64,000 bases of DNA from Ilyomonas sp965219515 (GTDB lineage Bacteria > Bacteroidota > Bacteroidia > Chitinophagales > Chitinophagaceae): the NCBI GenBank assembly GCA_965219515.1, contig OZ244776.1, positions 310,001 to 374,000 of the forward strand, in the 5' to 3' direction. Shown piece by piece: positions 1-7,128 of the stretch. The stretch's first letter is position 1, and each line of letters opens with the position of its first letter. Below the pieces are notes generated by a model. That model did not search any database and had not been told where the DNA came from. It saw only the letters and a list, made by a program, of their open reading frames with translations. The position numbers and the translations under genes were made by a program.

Positions 1-711
1 GGCGCCTGCGGCAACAATGCCATTGTGCAGGCCTTCAATGCCAAAGCCTTTCAGCGAATGCGTCTGAAAATGTTTCAGTAAAGTTTCGGTGGCAAAAGAT
101 TCTTCCCAAAGCCAGCTTTCAAGCGTATAAGTGTACCATTTTACGCCGAATGTTTCCTTAAATTGTTTTTGCAGGTTACGCTGAAAAATAACTTCGGCAG
201 GCTTCAGACTTTGCAACAATTTATCGGCATATTCCACATCGCCTTCGGCAACAAAAAATTCTCCGGTCGAAATATCAAGAAAGGCAATGCCAATGATTTG
301 TTCGTTGAAATGAACGGCGGCCAGAAAGTTGTTGCTGTTGTGTTCTAATAATTTATCGTTGGTTGCTGTGCCGGGCGTTACCATTTCGGTTACGCCGCGC
401 TTTACGATGCCTTTGGCAAGTTTGGGATCTTCAAGCTGATCGCAGATGGCAACGCGGTAACCCGCTTTTACTAGTTTGTGCAGATATGTGTCAAGCGCAT
501 GATGCGGAAAGCCGGCCAGCTCGCTCGACGAAGGCGCACTATTGTTGCGTTTGGTAAGCGTAATGCCAAGCACCTGCGAAGCCTTGATGGCGTCTTCGCC
601 AAACGTCTCATAAAAATCACCCACCCGAAACAGCAAAATGGCATCCGGGTATTTCTGCTTGATTGCATTGTGCTGCTGCATTAATGGTGTTTCGATACCT
701 GTTTTTGCCAT
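1..711 (-). CDS. mutS: DNA mismatch repair protein MutS, N-terminal 237 residues (runs off the window)
   Basis: The frame is open from an ATG at 711 down to base 1 with no stop, so the gene is cut by the window edge. The protein starts MAKTGIETPLMQQHNAIKQK and continues with the mismatch-recognition domain: the Phe-X-Glu motif is visible as F33-Y34-E35 in GDFYETFGEDA, followed by the conserved ASQVLGITLTKR and AGFPHHALDTYL blocks and the connector-domain stretch GIAFLDISTGEF. In the MutS family this domain wedges into mispaired DNA; the clamp and ATPase domains would lie to the left of the window. Identification is firm; only completeness is unknown. The upstream gap to 1005 holds a heptad-repeat tract and otherwise nothing recognised. 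Confidence 0.95.
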   Translation of the reverse strand, partial: MAKTGIETPLMQQHNAIKQKYPDAILLFRVGDFYETFGEDAIKASQVLGITLTKRNNSAPSSSELAGFPHHALDTYLHKLVKAGYRVAICDQLEDPKLAKGIVKRGVTEMVTPGTATNDKLLEHNSNNFLAAVHFNEQIIGIAFLDISTGEFFVAEGDVEYADKLLQSLKPAEVIFQRNLQKQFKETFGVKWYTYTLESWLWEESFATETLLKHFQTHSLKGFGIEGLHNGIVAAGA

Positions 712-732
712 AGAAGGCAAATATAGTTGATG

Positions 733-774
733 GGTAGAAGGTATGAGATATGAGGTTTGGGGTTTAAGGTATGA
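733..774. repeat. Heptad-register repeat tract (GGTATGA type), 6 units
   Basis: Six consecutive 7-bp units with no slippage, of the form GGTAGAA, GGTATGA, GATATGA, GGTTTGG and variants, lying 22 bp upstream of the mutS start. It is one of a family described at 5540. The rest of the 712-1005 gap is AT-rich and shows no gene. Confidence 0.7.
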
Positions 775-1005
775 AAGCTTTTTTATAGCGTGTAAACAAA
801 AAAATACAAGGATCTGTTATCTCAGATTGATGATTGCTTGCGAAGCTGTTTGGCGTTTAACGTCGGGTAATTTTCTGCATAAAATGTAACATCCGATGCA
901 GTTTGTTTTATACTTGCTTACACAATCTTACTGCTGATAGCTTTCACTTAATACTTCACCGCTTCTTGGAATAGTATTTGGGCAAGCCGTTACATAAATT
1001 ACAAA

Positions 1006-1815
1006 ATGGAAAATAAATTACAAGGTCAGGTTGCCATTGTTACCGGCAGCAGCAGCGGTATTGGAACCGGTATTGCAAAAGCCATGGGCGAAGCCGGTGC
1101 TTTTGTGGTTGTAAACCATACGCACCATTCTTCTAAAGATGAAGCGGAAGAAGTAAAGGCAGAAATAGAACAAACGGGCAGCAAGGCAATTGTTATCAAA
1201 GCTGACGTTAGCAAAGAAGAGGAAGTGCAAATGATGTTTGCCGAAACCATCAGGCAGTTTGGAACGGTTGATATATTGGTGAATAATTCCGGCGTACAAA
1301 AAGATGCGGCGTTTCATGAGATGACGCTTGATGAATGGAACACCGTAATCGGCATTAATCTTACCGGGCAGTTTCTTTGCGCCCGTGAAGCCGTTAAAGA
1401 ATTTTTGCGCAGAGGTGTTGATGAAAAACGCTCAGCCGCCGCCGGTAAAATCATTCACATGAGCAGCGTGCACGAAGTGATACCCTGGGCGGGGCACGCC
1501 AATTATGCGGCTTCCAAAGGTGGCATTATGATGCTGATGAAAACCATTGCGCAGGAATACGCACCTCAAAAAATACGCATCAACAGCATTTGCCCCGGCG
1601 CCATCAAAACACCCATTAATAAAGCCGCCTGGGAAACAGACAAAGCCCTGAATAGCTTGATGACACTGATTCCTTACAAACGCATTGGTACGCCCGAAGA
1701 TGTAGGTAAATTGGCCGTATGGCTGGCAAGTGATGACAGCGATTACATTACCGGCGCATCCATTTTTATTGACGGCGGCATGACGTTGTACCCGGGTTTT
1801 GAAGATAACGGGTAA
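1006..1815 (+). CDS. SDR-family oxidoreductase, glucose 1-dehydrogenase-like
   Basis: A 269-residue classical short-chain dehydrogenase. The Rossmann glycine motif is TGSSSGIG near residues 14-21, the NNSG (NNAG-type) structural motif lies near residue 93, and the catalytic Ser and Tyr-Lys are in HMSSVHE and YAASKGG. The C-terminal IFIDGGMTLYPGF matches the ending of Bacillus-type glucose 1-dehydrogenases, which oxidise beta-D-glucose with NAD(P). Substrate is inferred from overall similarity; related SDRs can use other sugars or polyols. It is a single gene on the plus strand, with a strong hairpin 50 bp downstream that points mainly to the opposite strand. Confidence 0.85.
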   Translation: MENKLQGQVAIVTGSSSGIGTGIAKAMGEAGAFVVVNHTHHSSKDEAEEVKAEIEQTGSKAIVIKADVSKEEEVQMMFAETIRQFGTVDILVNNSGVQKDAAFHEMTLDEWNTVIGINLTGQFLCAREAVKEFLRRGVDEKRSAAAGKIIHMSSVHEVIPWAGHANYAASKGGIMMLMKTIAQEYAPQKIRINSICPGAIKTPINKAAWETDKALNSLMTLIPYKRIGTPEDVGKLAVWLASDDSDYITGASIFIDGGMTLYPGFEDNG

Positions 1816-1861
1816 GTTTATAATTCTGGCAAGCAGCGGAAAACAGGTACATTAGCTCTTT

Positions 1862-1898
1862 AAAAAAAGCCTGTTATTATTTTTTAATAACAGGCTTT
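1862..1898 (-). terminator. Intrinsic terminator for the TonB receptor gene (possibly bidirectional)
   Basis: A perfect 14-bp stem (1866-1879 with 1885-1898) around a 5-base loop. Read on the minus strand the stem ends in a run of seven T (complement of 1862-1868), so it serves the receptor gene that ends at 2039. It lies between convergent genes and may also stop the SDR transcript. Confidence 0.85.
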
Positions 1899-2038
1899 AC
1901 AAAAGAATAAAATGCCTGCCAGATTAACTACGCTTTTTATATTGCTATGTCAATTACGTTTCTTTTATTGATGATACCTTGTTTGCTTTATATCATTAAA
2001 AAAAGCATCAATTGATTAACAAGAGAATTGTTTTCTTC

Positions 2039-4537
2039 TCACCAATTCACTACCAACTTAAAATTCGCCAGTCTTGGCGTAAGCCGGTTGGGTAAAGCGA
2101 ATGTATTGTTTTGATAATCTTTTATCAATAAGAAACTAATTGTATTCGGGCGGTCAATCAGATTAAACACTTCAAACGTAGCCCAGATGCTTTTAAAACT
2201 TTTAAACGGAGAATGGCTTCTGCGTTGCTTTTCAGCATCTAACAATAATGCGCTGAAGCCAATGTCAACACGTATGTAAGAGGGAATGGTAAGGCTATTC
2301 CGATACCGGGCGTTGCCTGGAATATTGTAAGGCAGGTTACTTCCGTATAAGGTATTCAGATAAACTTTGATGTTCTTGTTCGTACTTAAATAATCCTGAA
2401 AAAACATACCAAATGTAATAAGTTTATCCGTTGGTCTTCGCAGCCATCCAACGTTGTTTATGCTGCTGTCTGCAATGGTTTTATCAGCAGAAGCAGAAGA
2501 AATAATTTCGCCGGCAGCATTGTAATACGTTGTAAATCTATCGTTGTTCAAATTTTCTTTTGTGCGCATAATGCCAACGCTAATCCAGCTTTCGGCATCT
2601 CGTACCACCTCGCCAAACAGCCTGCCTTCAATGCCGTAAGCATAAGCTTTCGCATCGTTATTGCCATAGTAGCGCACACGCACATTGTCAATGTCATACG
2701 CATCCACATCCCATAAATTTTTGTAGTAAGCTTCCGTGGTAAAGCGTGCCGGCCGGTCGAAAAGCTTAATGTTATAATCAAAACCCGCCGTTGCCTGCCA
2801 GCTTTTCTGCGCTTTCAGGTCTTTGTTCAAACTGCCATCATAACGTCTTAGTTCCCGGTAAAACGGCGGTTGATTGTAAATGCCTGCTGAGCCTTTTAAT
2901 ACTACATCTTTCTGCCAGTTCTTTGGTTTGAAAGAAACGCTGAACCGGGGCGACAAAAGAAACTCTTTGTTCAGCGTATTGTAATTGTATCTCAGCCCGG
3001 CCTGTAGCGTAAAATCTGATGAATCTCTGAATTGAATATTGTCCTGCACGTACCCGCTAAATCGTGAAACCGTAAAGTCAGCATCATTTTTTATTACGTC
3101 GCTCAGCATCAAATCGCTGTTGGGATGATAAGGCAACGAATAGCCTGCCGAATCGTTATAATGCCATTCATTCTGATGGTCGTTTATCTTTTGCCGTTCA
3201 ATGCTGTTGCCCCATTGCAAATAATGTTTGCCTGCACTGTAATAGCCTTTATGCTGCGCATTATATACTTGAATGTTCAACGCATTTCTTGCGAAATTCT
3301 GATAAACGCCTTGTCCCAGCGGGTTGGTAATATTACCGAAAGAAGCGCTGTTTTCATCAATGTCTCTTTCGCCAAAAATATAAGCGCCGGTTATGTCCTG
3401 ATTCTCGTTTTCATCATCTTCAAAATAGCTGAGCATCCATTTTAAACGTAGCTTTTTGTTGGTTTGATTTACGGCGCTTACGCCAGCAAAATTTGTGTTG
3501 TAGGCATCTTTTTCGCGTCCCGAAAAATTGATATTTACGCCCACATCCTGCGAATACAAAGCAGAGAAAACGCTTGCCGTTAATTTGCTTTCTTCGGGAT
3601 ACAAAGTGAACCTGGTTTGTGAGAAATTGCCCAATGCTTCCAACTGCCATTTGCGCGATAGCTGCCAGGTAAGCAAGCCTTGTATATCGGATGACGACGG
3701 AATATAATTGCCTTTTGTTTCCTGGCTGTTTAATAAGTTGCGGTTGCTGCGGTTTCGTACCCCAACCAGATAAGTTACGTTGCTTTTACGCGCCATGCCT
3801 TCGAGGTGAAACCCTTGTTCTAACAATCCCACATACGCCGAACCGCCGAATGTTGTTGGTTTTTTATAAGTAATGTCTAATACAGAACTAAGCTTGTCGC
3901 CATATTTTGCCTGAAAGCCACCGTTGTAAAATTTTACGCCGCTGGTTAGTCCGGGGTTAATAAAGCTTAGTCCTTCCTGTTGTCCGCTTCTTACGAGATA
4001 AGGACGAAACACTTCAAAATCGTTTACATACAACAGGTTTTCATCGTAGCTGCCGCCACGCACGCTATATTGCGATGTAAGCTCGTTGTTGCTGCCCACA
4101 AATACTTTTATCAGGCTTTCAATATTGCCCAGCGGTGAAGGATTTACCAATGCCCTTGTCGGGTCAATGTTTATCAGTCCGGGTTGTTCTCTGTTTTTAC
4201 TGTCGGTTACGGTTACCTGTGTTAATTCACCAACAAACCGTTCAAGCTTAACGGTAATTTTTTCTACTTCGCCGTTGTTCAGGTAAAAGTTTTTTTGTAC
4301 GCTTTTATAACCCGTGTACGAGAAAATAAGCGCCAGTGGCTTTCCGGCTTCCATCGGGATAGAAAAATAGCCCGAATCGTTACTGGTAACGCCGTTGTTG
4401 TTACTCAGTATTTGTACAGAAACATTCGCCAGCGGTTTATCATCTTCGTTCAATATTGTGCCCGAAACGGTGGCGCGTTTTTGCGCCAATAAAGAAAAGC
4501 TGATAAAGCAAAAAATGAAAGTGAAATATTTAGCCAA
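2039..4537 (-). CDS. TonB-dependent outer-membrane receptor with carboxypeptidase-regulatory-like N-domain
   Basis: 832 residues. A signal peptide (MAKYFTFIFCFISFSLLAQ) is followed by a carboxypeptidase-regulatory-like beta-sandwich (about residues 22-110, including VSGTILNEDDKPLANVSVQI), a plug domain (about 120-240, with the YSVRGGSYDENLLYVNDFEV segment), and a long beta-barrel ending in the aromatic terminal strand FKLVVNW. This is the usual plan of Bacteroidota receptors that import scarce ligands using TonB energy. No SusD-like partner follows, so a glycan role is not implied; the ligand cannot be read from sequence. It is transcribed alone, with a clear terminator at 1862-1898. Confidence 0.92.
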   Translation of the reverse strand: MAKYFTFIFCFISFSLLAQKRATVSGTILNEDDKPLANVSVQILSNNNGVTSNDSGYFSIPMEAGKPLALIFSYTGYKSVQKNFYLNNGEVEKITVKLERFVGELTQVTVTDSKNREQPGLINIDPTRALVNPSPLGNIESLIKVFVGSNNELTSQYSVRGGSYDENLLYVNDFEVFRPYLVRSGQQEGLSFINPGLTSGVKFYNGGFQAKYGDKLSSVLDITYKKPTTFGGSAYVGLLEQGFHLEGMARKSNVTYLVGVRNRSNRNLLNSQETKGNYIPSSSDIQGLLTWQLSRKWQLEALGNFSQTRFTLYPEESKLTASVFSALYSQDVGVNINFSGREKDAYNTNFAGVSAVNQTNKKLRLKWMLSYFEDDENENQDITGAYIFGERDIDENSASFGNITNPLGQGVYQNFARNALNIQVYNAQHKGYYSAGKHYLQWGNSIERQKINDHQNEWHYNDSAGYSLPYHPNSDLMLSDVIKNDADFTVSRFSGYVQDNIQFRDSSDFTLQAGLRYNYNTLNKEFLLSPRFSVSFKPKNWQKDVVLKGSAGIYNQPPFYRELRRYDGSLNKDLKAQKSWQATAGFDYNIKLFDRPARFTTEAYYKNLWDVDAYDIDNVRVRYYGNNDAKAYAYGIEGRLFGEVVRDAESWISVGIMRTKENLNNDRFTTYYNAAGEIISSASADKTIADSSINNVGWLRRPTDKLITFGMFFQDYLSTNKNIKVYLNTLYGSNLPYNIPGNARYRNSLTIPSYIRVDIGFSALLLDAEKQRRSHSPFKSFKSIWATFEVFNLIDRPNTISFLLIKDYQNNTFALPNRLTPRLANFKLVVNW

Positions 4538-4616
4538 AAGATATTCGTTGGTTCAGTGGGAAAGATACAGAGATTGAAAGAATGTTATAAAGAGAAAAAT
4601 GTAAGTGATGAATTTG

Positions 4617-4731
4617 GGGCTGTCATCGGCTGGCATAAGCATCAGCTTCAGTCCGGGCTGTTCGTTTCTACTCCGCCGCAAAGCCAGCACACACAAGATT
4701 CAGCGGGGTATCCACTGCCATCCCGCAGCCC
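4617..4731. repeat. GC-richer structured intergenic element bounded by GGGCTG / CAGCCC
   Basis: The 260-bp gap between the TonB receptor start and rpe contains a block clearly less AT-rich than its surroundings. It begins with GGGCTG (4617-4622) and ends with the inverse CAGCCC (4726-4731). Inside are smaller pairing segments, such as GGCTGGC near 4629 with GCCAGC near 4683, and a near-palindromic AGTCCGGGCT near 4650. No convincing coding frame uses it. I infer a dispersed structured repeat; within this window it occurs once. Confidence 0.4.
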
Positions 4732-4797
4732 ATTAGCGTTAGAATATATCCCAACATGTAAAAAGGCAGGCGGTTTATAATATGTACCGACAAATTC

Positions 4798-5445
4798 TCA
4801 CATCGCTTTCATTTGCGTAATGGTTCCAATTATATCATCAGAATGAAAGATGCTGCTGCCTGCCACCAGCACATCGGCGCCCGCACCAACAATGGCTTTT
4901 GCATTTTGCAAAGAAACGCCGCCATCCACTTCAATCAAAGCATGATAACCTTTGTCATCAATCATATATCTCAGTTCTCTGATTTTATCAAGGCTGTGCT
5001 CAATAAATTTCTGACCGCCAAAACCCGGGTTTACGCTCATAATCAGCACCACATCTATGTATTGCAATACATCTTTCAGCAATTCAGCCGGCGTGTGCGG
5101 GTTTAAGGCAACGCCGGCCATTATGCCCAGATTTTTTATCTGTTCGATGTTGCGATGTAAGTGTTTGCAGACTTCATAATGCACCGTAATGCTATTGGCG
5201 CCGGCTTTCTTGAATGCTTCTGCATAACGTTCCGGTTCTTCTATCATCAGGTGCACATCGCAATGCTTTTTGGTTGCGCTTCTCACCGCTTCGATAATTG
5301 GGAAACCAAACGAAATATTAGGTACGAAACGTCCGTCCATCACATCGAGATGGCACCATTCGGCAACACTGTTGTTAACCAGTTCTACCTGTCCGGCAAG
5401 ATGCAGAAAATCGGACGCTAAAAAAGAAGGTGCAATGATTGGCAT
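4798..5445 (-). CDS. rpe: Ribulose-phosphate 3-epimerase
   Basis: A 215-residue TIM barrel, the usual length for Rpe. Diagnostic motifs are APSFLASDF at the N-terminus, CHLDVMDGRFVPNISFG (metal-binding His and catalytic Asp), DVHLMIEEPERY, the VNPGFGGQKF phosphate loop, and IEVDGGV with the second catalytic Asp. The enzyme interconverts D-ribulose 5-phosphate and D-xylulose 5-phosphate in the pentose phosphate pathway in the cytoplasm, using a divalent metal. Downstream lies the structured element at 4617; upstream are two heptad-repeat tracts. Confidence 0.96.
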   Translation of the reverse strand: MPIIAPSFLASDFLHLAGQVELVNNSVAEWCHLDVMDGRFVPNISFGFPIIEAVRSATKKHCDVHLMIEEPERYAEAFKKAGANSITVHYEVCKHLHRNIEQIKNLGIMAGVALNPHTPAELLKDVLQYIDVVLIMSVNPGFGGQKFIEHSLDKIRELRYMIDDKGYHALIEVDGGVSLQNAKAIVGAGADVLVAGSSIFHSDDIIGTITQMKAM

Positions 5446-5453
5446 GATGATTT

Positions 5454-5523
5454 GAATTAGGTATTATGTAGTAAGTATTAAGTAGTATGTATTAAGTAGT
5501 AAGTATTAAGTAGTATGTATGTA
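5454..5523. repeat. Heptad-register repeat tract (GTAGTAA / GTATTAA), 10 units
   Basis: Ten 7-bp units in perfect register. The core (5468-5509) alternates GTAGTAW and GTATTAA, so it also reads as three 14-bp tandem copies. It starts 8 bp upstream of the rpe start codon. It is the most regular member of the heptad family in the window. Confidence 0.85.
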
Positions 5524-5539
5524 GATAAACAATTTTTTT

Positions 5540-5623
5540 ACTGATAGCTGATGTCTAATTGCTGACGGCTGATAGCTAATAGCTGATAGCTAATTGCTTA
5601 CGGCTCATACCTGATAGCTATTC
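5540..5623. repeat. Heptad-register repeat tract (GCTGATA type), 12 units
   Basis: Twelve consecutive 7-bp units, 84 bp, without a single insertion or deletion. Units are variants of GCTGATA (GCTGACG, GCTAATA, GCTCATA, CCTGATA). The last unit overlaps the stop codon of the TPR gene at 5618. Units diverge at positions 4-7 more than at positions 1-3. The same vocabulary recurs at 7808, 9971 and 28272. Confidence 0.85.
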
Positions 5624-6424
5624 CACTCTCTCCAGCGCAGCTTTCGTTTCCGGCGATTCTTTATCCAGTGCCAGTGATTGTTTAAAATAAAAAACCGCGC
5701 TGTCTTTTTGGCTCATCATCTCGTAACAGCGACCCATATAGTAATAAGCGTCGGGATACAGATGATTCACATTCGCAGCAAACGAAAATACATCTAACGC
5801 CCGCTGGTATTGCCTGTCATCAAAATAGACAAGCCCTTTTTCTATGTAAGCAGGCATGTATGTATAATCGTTGCTGATGCATTCATCAAACAACTTTATC
5901 GCGGGCTGCTTACTTCCGGTTCGGGCATTGTAAACACCGGCGATAAAAGCGGCGGAGGCATCGTATTCCCTTCCCAGACTCATGTTTTTTACCCTGTTGC
6001 AAATCAGTAAACTTTGTGCGTTTTTTTGTTCTGCATATAAATTGGCAAGACTTAGCAAAGCGTCCGGCGACGGATAAATACGGATGGCAGTTGCATAATC
6101 TTTCATGGCATTCATTGTGTCGCCGGCGTGTTCGTTTACCTGACCTACGGTGTACCACAAGCCGTAATTGGCACTGTCTTTTTTTATAAGCGAATCCATT
6201 TGTTCCAAGGCAGGTTTAAACATATTCAGACTGTCTAATTCTATGGCTAATTTCAAGCGCAGTCCAATGCTGTCCGGATGCTGCTTTACCTGTTGCTGCA
6301 ACGCTTCTACCAGTGGTGTCATTTCTTTTTCTTTTTTACCATTGTCTGCTACTTCTTTTTCCTTGTTTTTACACAAACCAAAAACAAGGAGAACAGACAA
6401 GAATAAAAAAAAATATTTCTTCAT
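5618..6424 (-). CDS. Tetratricopeptide-repeat protein, exported
   Basis: 268 residues. The first 20 residues (MKKYFFLFLSVLLVFGLCKN) form a signal sequence; a Cys sits at the right place for lipidation, but the residues before it (FGL) are a poor lipobox. After a charged linker come about five TPR-like helical pairs from residue 60 on, with typical spacing in GLWYTVGQVNEHAGDTMNAMKDYATAI and ALDVFSFAANVNHLYPDAYYYMGRCYE. TPR proteins act as protein-binding scaffolds; no enzymatic motif is present. Its stop lies inside a heptad-repeat tract, and it diverges from the small membrane protein at 6481. Confidence 0.8.
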   Translation of the reverse strand: MKKYFFLFLSVLLVFGLCKNKEKEVADNGKKEKEMTPLVEALQQQVKQHPDSIGLRLKLAIELDSLNMFKPALEQMDSLIKKDSANYGLWYTVGQVNEHAGDTMNAMKDYATAIRIYPSPDALLSLANLYAEQKNAQSLLICNRVKNMSLGREYDASAAFIAGVYNARTGSKQPAIKLFDECISNDYTYMPAYIEKGLVYFDDRQYQRALDVFSFAANVNHLYPDAYYYMGRCYEMMSQKDSAVFYFKQSLALDKESPETKAALERVE

Positions 6425-6480
6425 GCTGCAAAAGTATAGTGTGCAGGCTTAGCTTTGATTGATAACGAAATCATTTCAAT

Positions 6481-6936
6481 ATGAACGGAGATTTATACAA
6501 CATTCTGGTGCATGCGCACAGTATCGGACGCTGGATATTGCTGTTGTTGTTGCTGATAGCCATTTTTAACAGCCTTGTAGCCGGACAGCGGCCTTTTATA
6601 AAAAGCGATGCCAGAACCGGGTTGATACTCACTATTGTTGCCGATACCATGTTGCTGATTGGTTTGGCGTTATGGTATTGGGGACCAAAAGGCTATAACT
6701 TAATTGTAGCCGCCAACGCTATGAAAGACCCGGTTACGCGTTTTTATGGTGTAGAGCATACAACAGGAATGATTATCGCCATCATATTGCTTCATATTGG
6801 AAAAGCGCAGGGAAGAAGACGTATCAGCGATAAAGCCAAACACAACCGCACCATGCTGTTTTATTTTCTTGCCTTGGTTATTATATTAATTACCATTCCC
6901 TGGCCATTCCGCAATATTGCGGGCGGCTGGTATTAA
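6481..6936 (+). CDS. Conserved membrane protein, four predicted transmembrane segments
   Basis: 151 residues with hydrophobic spans near 18-36, 49-68, 92-107 and 126-143. Histidines sit in the membrane-facing parts (LVHAHSIGRW, VEHTTG, LLHIG), a spacing reminiscent of small cytochrome-b-like or heme-binding membrane proteins. This resemblance is only an inference. No catalytic motif is visible. The gene stands alone, divergent from the TPR gene, with a hairpin terminator right after its stop. Confidence 0.7.
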   Translation: MNGDLYNILVHAHSIGRWILLLLLLIAIFNSLVAGQRPFIKSDARTGLILTIVADTMLLIGLALWYWGPKGYNLIVAANAMKDPVTRFYGVEHTTGMIIAIILLHIGKAQGRRRISDKAKHNRTMLFYFLALVIILITIPWPFRNIAGGWY

Positions 6937-6946
6937 TACAAATAAA

Positions 6947-6969
6947 AAGCTCCGAAATATTCGGAGCTT
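6947..6969. terminator. Hairpin terminator, probably bidirectional
   Basis: A 10-bp perfect stem (6947-6956 with 6960-6969, AAGCTCCGAA/TTCGGAGCTT) with a 3-base loop, 10 bp after the stop at 6936. An A-run precedes it, giving T on the minus strand. The T-run on the plus strand is weak. Confidence 0.65.
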
Positions 6970-7128
6970 CAATTCTTCACAGGATAATGACTTTAAAATT
7001 TGGATGAGCGAAAATAATCCCTTTTTGGCTGATTCGGTTTTTTTAATTGTTATTTTCAAATAAAAGATCACAAAAAACCCTATCAAAAATAAAAATTCAA
7101 TAAGACTTTTTATAATGCATTTTATTGC

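Noticed and set aside
4556..4780. Small plus-strand protein of 74 residues
   Set aside because: It crosses the structured block and the receptor promoter, has no start signal, and its composition is unlike a protein.
5454..5623. CRISPR array
   Set aside because: Units are 7 bp (or 14 bp), degenerate and contiguous; there are no unique spacers and no cas genes.
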